The notes: generated from the sequence alone by a model not told the origin. Positions 1 through 8,347 are shown, counted from the stretch's first letter. The stretch is DNA of 17,920 bases from CAXTTV01 sp964247295 (GCA_964247295.1 CAXTTV010000095.1:1-17920), one strand, 5' to 3'. Made by a program: numbers and translations.

Positions 1-291
1 ATCTTCATGCTTTCCATCTTTTAGCCCCTTTGGAAAAAATCTGCAATCTTAGTGACTATCCTTTTAACCGGTTTTTACACGATTATCTTAAGCTAAAATG
101 TTTCAAATACATTATAAAAAGGCTCGAAAAGTACCCTTTCCCTAACTTTACTAGCCATGCTACCCCAAGATATGCTATGCTTGATGAACAAAGCTCTGTC
201 CATAACGTCTCTTTTTTTTCAACAGAGCGGACAACTTCGAGCTCTTATCCTCTTTATTCGTGCATATATTAATTTATCATAGAGTTAAAAA
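1..291. other. AT-rich non-coding region upstream of murJ
   Basis: This stretch is clearly AT-richer than the rest of the window. It holds no reading frame with protein-like composition: the one open frame (30-272, 80 codons) has no recognisable motif, no ribosome binding site and no relation to its neighbours. A 7-bp inverted repeat (193-199 with 222-228) flanks a run of eight T, but the T run lies in the loop, so it does not look like a terminator. TATATT (265-270) and TATCAT (275-280) are possible -10 boxes for murJ, but neither has a convincing -35. I see nothing else. Confidence 0.5.
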
Positions 292-2598
292 GTGGGAAAC
301 GAAGGACAATACACACCACCATCTCAGGGATCACCGGAAATAACTCCATTCCAGGGATGGCAATACGACCAGGAGCCTCAGCCGAGCGGTCAGCCTCCTG
401 TAACGCCGCAGCATCCTGTACCGCCTCACCTATCCTCACCGCTCCAATCAGCACAGGAGTCTCCCAGCAGACCCTTACCGTCCCAATATCAACAGCCAAT
501 CGCGGATATGGGAACATCACTGGGATATGGACAGGGGATGGAGTTTCAGTATTCTGACGCTCCCCAACTCTCTCAACCAATTCCTCTTCTACGCCAGACG
601 CGCCTTCAACAATTGCGCGAAGAGCGGATGCGACGACAACAGCGTCATATGCAGTCTCCTGACGCGACGATGGCTCGTCAGATACCTGAAGGGAAACCCG
701 CCTTATCGCATCAGGTATCGCTGGATTGGAGCCTCGATCCCGCGAACATGCCGGAAGAATTGATGCCCGCTCAACATCCAATGGCCGATATGCCGGTTCG
801 AGAGTCAACGGTCCGCCCTTCTTCGGTCGAGCCAAAGGAATTCCCAAAGTTGGATCAGGCTTCGGCGATCCCAGCTTCAACCTCTTCACAAGATACCGGG
901 ATGCTCTCCAAAGTCCGGATGGGCCGGGCAACAATGATCCTGACGGGAGCTTTTATCGCGAGCCGGGTGCTGGGTCTGCTCCGTTCATCACTGTTTGCCT
1001 CTGTGTTTGGAGCTGGTGTCATTTCCGATGCCTATCTTCAGGCCTTCATTATACCGGATCTGATCTTTCAGATGGTCGCGGGGGGCGCGCTCAGTTCGGC
1101 ATTTATCCCCGTTTTCACAAATTATATGTCCGGCGAGCAAGACTCGAAGACCGCCTGGCATATTGCTAATGCGGCGCTTAATCTCGCGATCGCGATTATG
1201 GTGGTCCTGGCTCTGGTTGTCATTATCTTCGCGGGACAGCTTGTGCCTCTCTATAACCCACATACCGATCCACAAAAATTGGCTCTGATTACGTCCCTGA
1301 CTCGCATTATGCTTTTACAAGCGGTGATCCTGGGCGGGGGTGTGATTGTCAATGCGGTGCTGAATGCCCGACAGGATTTCTTACGACCGGCGATTGGAAC
1401 AGTGCTTTATAATGTTGGCCTGATCGCTGGTCTGCTACCGGGTGTCGTGCTTGCGTTCCTCGGACAACGTGGGACGACTCCCGCGCAGTTGCTCGATTTT
1501 CAGACCAGAGCTATCTATTTCGCAACGTATGGTGTAATTGCCGGCGCGCTCTTGCAGGTGGCAATTCAGATCCCCGGCCTGCCAAAAGTTGGGATGCGCT
1601 ACCAATTTACTCTTGATTGGAAACACCCAGGCGTACAACAAATTGGGAAGCAGATGATCCCCCGCATTATCAATGCGGCTATGCTCAATATCTCGACAAT
1701 TGTGGACCGCTCACTGATTCTCTTACTGGCAGCAGTTGTCATTAATAAGAATCAAAGTGATGGTCTGGTAACACAATACTTTAATGCTTTCCAGTTACTT
1801 ATGCTCCCTCTAGGCATCTTCGGAATGGCGGTCTCGACGGCGGCCTTTCCAACAATTTCAGATTATGTCGCTAGAGGACGTATGGAGCGCGTACGGAATA
1901 TTATTACGGAGACGCTCCGCAGCATTCTCTCTCTCTCAATCCCTTCCGCTGTCGGTCTGGCGGTACTGTCTCTCCCAATTATCCAAAGTATGTTCCAGCA
2001 CGGTAGTTATACTCTGGAGAAGGCGAATGGGACAGCTCTGGCCCTCTCATTTTTCGCGATCGGCCTCCCCGGTCATGCCGCTGTAGAAATTCTCACACGC
2101 GCTTTCTACGCGCTACGCGATAGCACGACTCCGGTAATCATTAGTGTTGGGCAGTTTATCATTAAGATCTGCCTGGGCCTGATGCTGATTAATGTCGCTG
2201 TCTTTGGTGGGCCCAATTGGGGTCTGGCAATGTTAGCCCTCTCAACCTCGATCGCGGGATTAACTGAGGCAGTTGTCCTGTTCTGGCTGGTTCGCCAGCG
2301 CATCCCAGGACTCGCGGTAAAAGATATGCTCAACTTTGCGGGACGCGTGTTGATGGCCTCTGTTGTGGTCGGCGCGGCTCTCTGGATTGTAAGCTTTGTT
2401 CTGGATCGCATCCCTTTCCTGATAACCACCAATACTCCAACCTTAGGCTTAGGTGGCACGCTGGCGGCTGTGCTTAAGCTACTCATTGAGATCTTTGTTG
2501 GCCTCTTTGTTTACATCCGCGTCTCACGCATGCTCGGCATTGAGGAACTCGGACCGATCCAGCGCCTTCTCAACCGCTTCAAGCTCTCCTGGATTTAA
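292..2598 (+). CDS. murJ: Lipid II flippase MurJ (MviN family) with a long disordered N-terminal tail
   Basis: The product should flip the peptidoglycan precursor lipid II across the cytoplasmic membrane. Residues from about 204 to the end (about 565) form a typical MurJ/MviN core: many hydrophobic helices and the family-like opening GAFIASRVLGLLRSSLFASV, followed by SDAYLQAFIIPDLIF and GGALSSAFIPVF. Residues 1-203 are unusual: rich in Pro, Gln and Ser, without hydrophobic segments, with TP motifs at T8, T18 and T38 and several SP motifs, so probably a disordered cytosolic tail. The start used is GTG at 292, with only a weak AGAG 7 nt upstream. An in-frame ATG at 901 (MLSKVRMGRA) would give a normal-length MurJ but has no ribosome binding site, and the frame is open without interruption from 292. 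The flippase call is firm; the start is less so. A terminator follows, so the gene looks monocistronic. Confidence 0.92.
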   Translation: MGNEGQYTPPSQGSPEITPFQGWQYDQEPQPSGQPPVTPQHPVPPHLSSPLQSAQESPSRPLPSQYQQPIADMGTSLGYGQGMEFQYSDAPQLSQPIPLLRQTRLQQLREERMRRQQRHMQSPDATMARQIPEGKPALSHQVSLDWSLDPANMPEELMPAQHPMADMPVRESTVRPSSVEPKEFPKLDQASAIPASTSSQDTGMLSKVRMGRATMILTGAFIASRVLGLLRSSLFASVFGAGVISDAYLQAFIIPDLIFQMVAGGALSSAFIPVFTNYMSGEQDSKTAWHIANAALNLAIAIMVVLALVVIIFAGQLVPLYNPHTDPQKLALITSLTRIMLLQAVILGGGVIVNAVLNARQDFLRPAIGTVLYNVGLIAGLLPGVVLAFLGQRGTTPAQLLDFQTRAIYFATYGVIAGALLQVAIQIPGLPKVGMRYQFTLDWKHPGVQQIGKQMIPRIINAAMLNISTIVDRSLILLLAAVVINKNQSDGLVTQYFNAFQLLMLPLGIFGMAVSTAAFPTISDYVARGRMERVRNIITETLRSILSLSIPSAVGLAVLSLPIIQSMFQHGSYTLEKANGTALALSFFAIGLPGHAAVEILTRAFYALRDSTTPVIISVGQFIIKICLGLMLINVAVFGGPNWGLAMLALSTSIAGLTEAVVLFWLVRQRIPGLAVKDMLNFAGRVLMASVVVGAALWIVSFVLDRIPFLITTNTPTLGLGGTLAAVLKLLIEIFVGLFVYIRVSRMLGIEELGPIQRLLNRFKLSWI

Positions 2599-2619
2599 CC
2601 TGTACATGTAAACGGGAAG

Positions 2620-2668
2620 TTCACAAAACAGGGTGCCTTTACAAAAGGGCACTCTGCTTTTTTGTGAA
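2620..2668 (+). terminator. Intrinsic terminator after murJ
   Basis: An 8-bp stem with one G-T pair (AGGGTGCC 2630-2637 with GGCACTCT 2648-2655) is followed by GC and a run of six T (2658-2663). An outer perfect 9-bp repeat, TTCACAAAA (2620-2628) with TTTTGTGAA (2660-2668), extends the stem and brings A-rich and T-rich arms to the two sides, so it may work in both directions. It begins 22 nt after the murJ stop codon. Confidence 0.8.
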
Positions 2669-2712
2669 ATGGCGAGAACAGCCATATTCTTTCTTGTGAA
2701 GTTCCTCATCTT

Positions 2713-2735
2713 TATAGTATGCTGTACAGTATACT
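2713..2735 (+). promoter_or_regulatory. Palindromic operator-like site overlapping -10 candidates upstream of the histidine kinase
   Basis: Positions 2716-2735 form a 20-bp inverted repeat without spacer, AGTATGCTGT / ACAGTATACT, with 9 of 10 positions symmetric. Two good -10 matches lie in it: TATAGT (2713-2718) and TATACT (2730-2735). Neither has a good -35 at 17 bp; TTGTGA (2694-2699) is only 13 bp from the first. The position between the murJ terminator and the kinase ribosome binding site suggests a repressor or activator site controlling the kinase gene. The protein that binds it is not known. Confidence 0.45.
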
Positions 2736-2752
2736 AGCTTTACTTTAGGAGC

Positions 2753-2762
2753 AAAGGAGGTG
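2753..2762 (+). promoter_or_regulatory. Strong ribosome binding site deciding the kinase start
   Basis: AAAGGAGGTG is a near-perfect complement of the 16S rRNA 3' end. It lies 8 nt before ATG 2771 and overlaps the GTG at 2762, which is therefore not a usable start although it is in frame. Confidence 0.8.
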
Positions 2763-2770
2763 TGTATAAG

Positions 2771-4348
2771 ATGAACAGTTCACGAACAGACGGCAGGACC
2801 TCTCAAAAAGCGTCTCCCCTTACAGATACTACAGAATATACGCATATTACCGATATCCAAAAATCCCTTTCCCTGGTAGAAGAGGAGCGAGATCAGGCGA
2901 GAAAAGAGGCCTGGCAACTAGAGACGACACTCAAAACCCTTACGGAAGGCGTGATTGTCGCGGACACGCATGGAAAAGTTATCCAGATGAATCCCGCTGC
3001 GATCCGTCTCCACGGGCTTCCCTATAATCCAGCCGAACAATGGCAGCTAAATCGGTTCTCAGATTTTTTTGAGATCCTGTCTTTAAATGGTGAAGTTCAG
3101 CCATTATCCTCCTGGCCGCTCTCACGCGTCCTTCGAGGCGAGACATTCTCAGAGTTAGAATTTGTCATTAGAAATAAACAAAATGGTAGAGAATGGATTG
3201 GAAGCTATGATGGCAATCCCAGCCTAGACTCACATGGCCAACTTCAATTGGCAATCCTGACCCTGCGAGATGTGACAGCCCATAAAGCCGCTCAGGTTGA
3301 GCTCACGAGACGAAACCTGGAGTTCATGACGCTGGCCGATAATGCGCCTGATACCATTACGCGCCACGATCTGCACTACCGCTATATGTATGCCAATCGG
3401 GCGATGCTCACGATTACTGGTCTGACTCCTGAGCACTATATCGGGAAAACGTATCGTGAAGCTGGGATGCCTGAGGAGCAATGTCTCCTTTTCGATACCC
3501 TGCTAGATCAAGTACGCACAACTGGACAACCAACAACAACTGAATATACCTTTCCAACCGTTACTGGCAAACGCTATTTTCAATCTCGTCTCGTCCCAGA
3601 ATATACAGAGGACGGCGTGCTCACTTCGATTCTGGTCATCAGTCGAGATGTGACAGACGCGAAGGAACTGGAACAACGCAAAGATGACTTTATCAGTATG
3701 GCGAACCATGAGTTAAAAACACCTCTGACGGCACTAAAGGGTATGCTTCAGCTACTCATCAGAAAATTTAAGAGACAGGGCCTGACAAGTGATCTTGATG
3801 CTTTCTCTACGATGGAGGCTCAGGTCGATAAGCTTACCGCGCTAGTCAATGAACTGTTGGATGCCACTAAAATCCAGGCAGATCGACTGGACTATGCGGA
3901 TGAAAAGGTGGATCTGGCCGCGCTGACGAGAGAGGTTATTCTTCAGCTACAGTCCGCTTATCCTACACATCAGCTAAACGTTGTTGGTAGCACCGAGGCT
4001 TTGATCCAGGGCGATCGCGATCGGCTGGGTCAGGTGATCAGCAATCTAGTTACCAATGCGGTGAAATATTCTCCGAAAGCAAATCAGATTGATATCTATC
4101 TTTCGACGACACTTGAGGCGGTAACGCTTGTCGTTCGAGATTATGGAGTTAGCATTCCCTTGCAACATCAACCTCATATCTTTGAGAAATTTTATCGCGC
4201 GTATACAGTGAAAGAAAAGTCTTTTCCTGGTCTGGGCATGGGTCTATTTATCTCGAAAGAGATTACTGAGCGTCTTGGCGGACGTATCTGGTTTGAAAGT
4301 AGTGAGGCTGAGGGAACGCGCTTTTATCTCCAGTTCCCTCATATCTAA
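2771..4348 (+). CDS. Cytosolic PAS-PAS sensor histidine kinase (orphan)
   Basis: A 525-residue protein of two-component signalling. In order: a short coiled coil (about 28-58), a first PAS domain (about 52-165), a second PAS domain (about 183-300, with DVTDAKELE at its end), a HisKA dimerisation domain with phospho-acceptor H313 in the H-box ANHELKTPL, and a HATPase_c domain with N-box residue N429 (SNLVTNAVKYSP), F-box IFEKFYRAY and G2 box GLGMGL from G487. The G1 box reads DYGVSIP (457-463), so the usual second glycine of DxGxG is serine (S461); this may lower ATP binding or autophosphorylation. There is no membrane segment, so the signal should be cytosolic or enter by diffusion (redox, small ligand, gas). 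No response regulator is encoded nearby. The first in-frame codon is GTG 2762, but the ribosome binding site favours ATG 2771. Confidence 0.9.
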   Translation: MNSSRTDGRTSQKASPLTDTTEYTHITDIQKSLSLVEEERDQARKEAWQLETTLKTLTEGVIVADTHGKVIQMNPAAIRLHGLPYNPAEQWQLNRFSDFFEILSLNGEVQPLSSWPLSRVLRGETFSELEFVIRNKQNGREWIGSYDGNPSLDSHGQLQLAILTLRDVTAHKAAQVELTRRNLEFMTLADNAPDTITRHDLHYRYMYANRAMLTITGLTPEHYIGKTYREAGMPEEQCLLFDTLLDQVRTTGQPTTTEYTFPTVTGKRYFQSRLVPEYTEDGVLTSILVISRDVTDAKELEQRKDDFISMANHELKTPLTALKGMLQLLIRKFKRQGLTSDLDAFSTMEAQVDKLTALVNELLDATKIQADRLDYADEKVDLAALTREVILQLQSAYPTHQLNVVGSTEALIQGDRDRLGQVISNLVTNAVKYSPKANQIDIYLSTTLEAVTLVVRDYGVSIPLQHQPHIFEKFYRAYTVKEKSFPGLGMGLFISKEITERLGGRIWFESSEAEGTRFYLQFPHI

Positions 4349-4385
4349 CGGAAACATCCTATCTTTACGTAGAAAGATTATTTTT

Positions 4386-5432
4386 ATGAAACAACTTCGC
4401 CTTTCAATTATAGGCTTTGGTGTAGTCGGGCGGGGTCTGGCCCAACTGCTGATCGAGAAAAACACGCATCTGCGGCAGATGTATAATCTAGGGATCTCTG
4501 TGGTTAGTGTAGCAACCGCCCACTCGGGTTTTATCTACCGAGAAGCAGGTCTGGACCTGCCGCTCCTACTAGAGTTGAGTACCTCTGGCCGTTCTCTAAC
4601 TGAGCATCCCAATGTTCAACATTGGTCCAGTGCTCTGGATGGCCTCAAGGCAACCCAGGCCGATGCGCTGGCTGAGGCGACCGGTACCAATCTGATCGAT
4701 GCGGAACCAGGGATCGGCCATATTCGGATGGCGCTCTCCCAAAAAATGCATGTTGTGACCGCGAATAAGGGACCGCTGGCTCTGGCAGCTCGTGAGCTTT
4801 TTACGCTGGCTCATAACCAGGGAGTTCAGCTACGGATCGAGTCAACGGTGATGGCTGGCAGTCCGGTGATTAGTACGTTGAAGGAGGGTCTTGCTGGAAC
4901 CACTGTCACGGCTGTTCGAGGCATTCTCAATGGTACCACAAACTATATTTTGAGCGCGATGGCGAGTGGGCGAGATTATACCGAGGTACTAAAAGAGGCA
5001 CAGGCGGCTGGCTACGCCGAGGCCGATCCAACAGCCGATGTTGAGGGCTACGATGCGCTCGCGAAAACTTTGATCCTTTCAGAGGTGGCCTTTCAGCGAC
5101 CTCTAAAGCTAGATCAGGTGGCGCGCAAGGGCATTACCGATATCAGCCGGGGCCAGATTCAACGCGCCCTTGATGAGGGAAAACGCATGAAATTGGTCGC
5201 GACTCTGTCTCTTCCTAAAGATGGAAGTGTCACATCTCCCCTTGAGGCCCGTGTTGTACCGGTGGCGCTCCCCCTGAGCGATCCACTTGCCTGGGTCAAT
5301 GGGGTCCTGAATGCTATCAGTATCCAGACAGATACTCTTCAAGAGCTGACGATTATCGGGCCCGGCGCTGGCAGTAAAGAGACTGGTCAGGGGCTGCTCT
5401 CAGATCTGATCGCGGTTAGTCAGAGTAGATAA
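4386..5432 (+). CDS. hom: Homoserine dehydrogenase (short form, no ACT domain)
   Basis: Catalyses the NAD(P)H-dependent reduction of aspartate semialdehyde to homoserine, the branch point towards threonine and methionine. The 348-residue product begins with a Rossmann fold (GFGVVGRG, 10-17), then TANKGPLA around K128, the signature GILNGTTNYI from G179 and EADPTADVEGYDALAK, where D223 and K227 correspond to the catalytic Asp and Lys spaced four apart in yeast homoserine dehydrogenase. The length excludes a C-terminal ACT domain, so threonine feedback through such a domain is not expected. ATG 4386 puts the Rossmann motif at its usual place; a longer open frame from 4275 lies inside the kinase gene and is not used. 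The ribosome binding site is weak. The 37-nt gap to the kinase allows co-transcription. thrB, thrC and aspartokinase are not in the window. Confidence 0.93.
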   Translation: MKQLRLSIIGFGVVGRGLAQLLIEKNTHLRQMYNLGISVVSVATAHSGFIYREAGLDLPLLLELSTSGRSLTEHPNVQHWSSALDGLKATQADALAEATGTNLIDAEPGIGHIRMALSQKMHVVTANKGPLALAARELFTLAHNQGVQLRIESTVMAGSPVISTLKEGLAGTTVTAVRGILNGTTNYILSAMASGRDYTEVLKEAQAAGYAEADPTADVEGYDALAKTLILSEVAFQRPLKLDQVARKGITDISRGQIQRALDEGKRMKLVATLSLPKDGSVTSPLEARVVPVALPLSDPLAWVNGVLNAISIQTDTLQELTIIGPGAGSKETGQGLLSDLIAVSQSR

Positions 5433-5582
5433 ATCTTTTTCATTACTCTCGAAAGGGCTTACTGTGGGTGCAATCTACATGTAGCGCTTTTCTACAAGGG
5501 ACTGTGTTCGATCACCTCCCTCCATCAAAAAAGCTATACGAGAAGAGAAATCTGATGGATGCTATACAAAGAAAGCTGAGAG

Positions 5583-6917
5583 ATGAGTATGCCTTTCCCT
5601 GATCGCTTTAAGGGCTTTACTGGACAAGATCAACCTGACGAGGAGATCTATCAGCGCTGCGTTCGATGTGGCTTCTGCCTGCCTCACTGCCCTACATATG
5701 TGGAAACGCTGATCGAAACCTCATCTCCCCGTGGCCGCATCCATCTGATCGAGGCGGTCGCGAAAAAACACCTCTCTCTGACGGATTCCGGCTTTGTTGG
5801 GCAGATGTATCAATGCCTGGATTGCCGGGCCTGTGAGGCGGTCTGCCCCTCTGGTGTGGAGTACGGGAAGTTGGTTGAGGCCACCCGCACACAGATCGAG
5901 CGCGCCCAACCTGGCAATCCCGTTAAACAGGGAGTGCGCTGGTTGATCTTCCGTCAGCTCTTTGGTAAACTCTCGCTTTTCCGCCTGTTCAGCTCCCTGC
6001 TTTCTCTTTATCAAAGATCCGGACTACGCACCCTGGCACACCGTCTGGGCCTGCTTAAGCTGCTCAGGCTTGAGGAGATGGAAAATCTGCTACCCCAGAT
6101 CCCCGAGAGCTTTGTCATTCCAGAGAACCAGTGTTACTCCCCCCCCTCGATTACCGACGTGAGCCCTTTATCGGTGGCAGTGTTTACCGGCTGCGTTATG
6201 AGTACTGCCTTTGCTGAGACGGATCGAGCGACGATCCGTGTGCTCAATCAGGCGGGTTGTGAGGTTAGACTTCCGACCAATCAGGGCTGCTGTGGCGCTC
6301 TCACGATTCATGCTGGTGACCTTAATGAGGCCCGCCAAATGGCTCGTCGAAATATCGAGGCTTTTGAGGCCGGCGGCCTGAATTATATTGTGGTAAATGC
6401 CGCCGGCTGTGGGGCCGCGCTCAAAGAGTATGGACACCTGCTCTCAGATGATCCCAAGTACCAGGAGCGTGCGGCCAGGTTGAGCGCTAGAGTCCGCGAT
6501 CTCACGGAATTTCTGGTAGATCAACGTCCTGGGTATCTTCAAAAAAGGCTTCCACAAACGATTGGGAGCGGTCGAAAAAAAATTACATATCAGGAACCCT
6601 GCCATCTTGTCCATGCCCAACGCGTCAGGCAAGAACCACGACAGCTTCTTCAAGCGCTTCCAGGTATTGAACTGATCGAGATGCAAGAATCTGCTCTTTG
6701 TTGCGGTAGCGCGGGTATCTATAATGTCACCCAGCCAGAAATGTCAAAACGCTTACGGGAACGCAAAATCTCACATATTCTTGAGACCAACGCTGAGATT
6801 GTGGTTACCGCGAATCCAGGCTGCTTCCTTCAACTTCAGGCCGGCCTCAAGGAAGCAGACTCCCCTATCAAAGTGATGCATATCGCGGATCTACTTGACG
6901 AGGCGAACCGGGATTAA
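5583..6917 (+). CDS. glcF: GlcF-type iron-sulfur subunit of glycolate/lactate oxidase
   Basis: A 444-residue soluble iron-sulfur protein. Near the N-terminus it has two [4Fe-4S] ferredoxin-type motifs: C26-x2-C29-x2-C32-x3-C36 followed by P, and C78-x2-C81-x2-C84-x3-C88 followed by P. It also has two cysteine-rich CCG domains with GCCGALTIHAGD (C236, C237) and LCCGSAGIY (C373, C374). Length and order match GlcF, which passes electrons from the flavoprotein GlcD oxidising glycolate (or a related 2-hydroxy acid) to the respiratory chain. No GlcD-like FAD gene is in the window, so the partner must lie elsewhere and the substrate cannot be fixed; LutA-like lactate oxidation is an alternative, but LutA lacks the ferredoxin part. 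The start is ATG 5583; a second in-frame ATG lies two codons later. The 3' end overlaps the opposite gene by 4 nt. Confidence 0.88.
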   Translation: MSMPFPDRFKGFTGQDQPDEEIYQRCVRCGFCLPHCPTYVETLIETSSPRGRIHLIEAVAKKHLSLTDSGFVGQMYQCLDCRACEAVCPSGVEYGKLVEATRTQIERAQPGNPVKQGVRWLIFRQLFGKLSLFRLFSSLLSLYQRSGLRTLAHRLGLLKLLRLEEMENLLPQIPESFVIPENQCYSPPSITDVSPLSVAVFTGCVMSTAFAETDRATIRVLNQAGCEVRLPTNQGCCGALTIHAGDLNEARQMARRNIEAFEAGGLNYIVVNAAGCGAALKEYGHLLSDDPKYQERAARLSARVRDLTEFLVDQRPGYLQKRLPQTIGSGRKKITYQEPCHLVHAQRVRQEPRQLLQALPGIELIEMQESALCCGSAGIYNVTQPEMSKRLRERKISHILETNAEIVVTANPGCFLQLQAGLKEADSPIKVMHIADLLDEANRD

Positions 6918-8323
6918 AGCTCTTTGGTGAAAAGCACTTGTTCACGCACGCCAGGTATCTTAAATACCATACGCACCTCACCGCAACGGATTCTATCCCC
7001 ATTGCGGAGCAGAATTGGTTTAAAGGGTTCCAATACCAGTTCGCCGAGATGCGTTTTGTTGTGACTCTTGAGATCCTCAATATAGAAAAGCTCTCCATCC
7101 AGGCGAATCCGAATATGCTGACGCGAAACCGTCATCCGCGAATCATACTCACGCAGGTCCAGATCGGGGCGGATCTTGCGTTTGGGGTCCAGCCTGCCTA
7201 TAATAAGGCTTTTATCGCGCAATGGTAAAGAGTCATATTCGCCATCCGTTCTCAGTACATAAAGGTAGGCATATACACCCGGCTCCTCGGGTGCAACGAC
7301 CTCGGTAATCTCCACTTTTTTTCTGGTCAGTAGAGGATTCTTCAAAAACATACTCTCGGAGATTACAGGCATATCACGAGTGTAGGGAGCATTGGCCTTC
7401 ATCTCACCAGTCACAGAGGGTATCTGCGTCCGTTGATAAGCCAATCCCAGATTTCTGGGTTGCATCGGTTGTGAAACGGCCAGAGGCCTTAGAGAGTCAA
7501 GCGCGCGCATCATTGCTAGCGGCGATTGAAACCGCTCCTCGGGCCGCTTCGCCAGGGCTTGCTCAAGCAGTTGTTGAAATTCAATTGGCACCTCATGTTT
7601 GTACTGCTGAAGCGGAGGCAAAGGGGCCGAGCGCTGCATGATTCCAGTCTCGGCGGCGTTGCCTCCAACAAAAGGTGGGCGTCCAGTCACCATCTCAAAT
7701 AGCAGCAAACCAACCTGATAAATATCGCTTCCTGGTCCAATAGCCCCTTCATGAATATATTCGGGCGGCGCATAACGGGTGTCTAGATACGCGATATCAA
7801 ATGCTTGCTCCGGTGTCTGATACCCCAGCAACTTTAGATAGGCCCGTAACCCAATATCATCTATCTGCACACGCTCCAGGTGATCTAAAGTATCCACGGT
7901 AATCAGCGAGGGGCGCAGATCCAGACCAAAAAGCCGCTGCTCATGAAAAGCCTGAACACCCTGCAACAACTGCTGTGCCAACTCGATGCTTCTCGGAAGT
8001 GGCAGATCTTCGGTCCCCATCAGGTGCCGCAATGTGACGCCCCGAAGGGGATCGCAGGCAATATAAACACGCGCTCCCTCAACGCCCCAATCTCGCATAC
8101 GTAGCACATGGGCGGAACGCACACGCTTTCGCAGATCTAATCCCTGAAATTGCTGAAGGAGATCCTCTCGGCTTACCTGTAATGGTGCCTCAATCGCATA
8201 CAAACCAACGATATCATCGGTCCGCTGATCGTAGGCGGTGGCACTAAAGTACATCGAGCTCTGGGTTAAGACCTGATTCACTCGATATATTCCAGCGATG
8301 AGAAGCGCGTCTCGCCCTGTCAT
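6914..8323 (-). CDS. Pseudokinase-FHA fusion protein
   Basis: 469 residues without a membrane segment. Residues 10-278 have a Ser/Thr protein kinase fold: RYAPPEYI (183-190), DIYQVGLLLFEMVTGRPPF (200-218) and a typical C-lobe. The catalytic parts are degraded. No glycine-rich loop is visible, the VAIK lysine position reads AIE (E45), HRDLKPxN reads GLDLRPSL (133-140, Asp kept, Asn lost), and DFG is DIG (156-158). Catalysis is therefore unlikely. Residues 279-350 form a linker; residues 350-456 are an FHA phosphothreonine-binding domain with G376-R377, S400-R401-x-H403 and N422-K-T424. It probably works as a scaffold that recognises phosphorylated Thr. It lies 24 nt behind the LCP gene and is probably co-transcribed with it. 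Start: ATG 8323 with a G-rich stretch just upstream; an in-frame TTG at 8335 is possible. Confidence 0.85.
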   Translation of the reverse strand: MTGRDALLIAGIYRVNQVLTQSSMYFSATAYDQRTDDIVGLYAIEAPLQVSREDLLQQFQGLDLRKRVRSAHVLRMRDWGVEGARVYIACDPLRGVTLRHLMGTEDLPLPRSIELAQQLLQGVQAFHEQRLFGLDLRPSLITVDTLDHLERVQIDDIGLRAYLKLLGYQTPEQAFDIAYLDTRYAPPEYIHEGAIGPGSDIYQVGLLLFEMVTGRPPFVGGNAAETGIMQRSAPLPPLQQYKHEVPIEFQQLLEQALAKRPEERFQSPLAMMRALDSLRPLAVSQPMQPRNLGLAYQRTQIPSVTGEMKANAPYTRDMPVISESMFLKNPLLTRKKVEITEVVAPEEPGVYAYLYVLRTDGEYDSLPLRDKSLIIGRLDPKRKIRPDLDLREYDSRMTVSRQHIRIRLDGELFYIEDLKSHNKTHLGELVLEPFKPILLRNGDRIRCGEVRMVFKIPGVREQVLFTKEL

Positions 8324-8347
8324 GCTACCCCCCAACCACTATAAAAT

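Noticed and set aside
193..228. Inverted repeat GCTCTGT/ACAGAGC with a T8 run, considered as a terminator.
   Set aside because: The T run is in the loop, not after the stem, and the stem is short with a 22-nt loop.
30..272. 80-codon open frame at the left edge.
   Set aside because: It lies in AT-rich sequence, has no ribosome binding site or recognisable motif, and its residue composition is not protein-like.
269..934. Long open frame on the minus strand (221 codons) across the MurJ tail, and open frames in another plus frame (357-1169).
   Set aside because: No motif, no ribosome binding site and no likely product; the plus-frame ones continue into the certain MurJ core, which shows that open shadow frames are common here. 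The MurJ frame joins the core without a break and has the composition of the LCP tail.
4275..4385. N-terminal extension of homoserine dehydrogenase by 37 residues.
   Set aside because: It overlaps the kinase 3' end, whereas ATG 4386 places the Rossmann motif at the normal distance from the N-terminus.
5475..5484. Palindrome CTACATGTAG upstream of glcF, considered as an operator.
   Set aside because: Only 10 bp, no clear promoter next to it and no second copy nearby; may be chance.
6914..8323. Active Ser/Thr protein kinase of the PknB type.
   Set aside because: The ATP-binding lysine, glycine loop and catalytic-loop Asn are missing, and there is no membrane helix or PASTA repeat.
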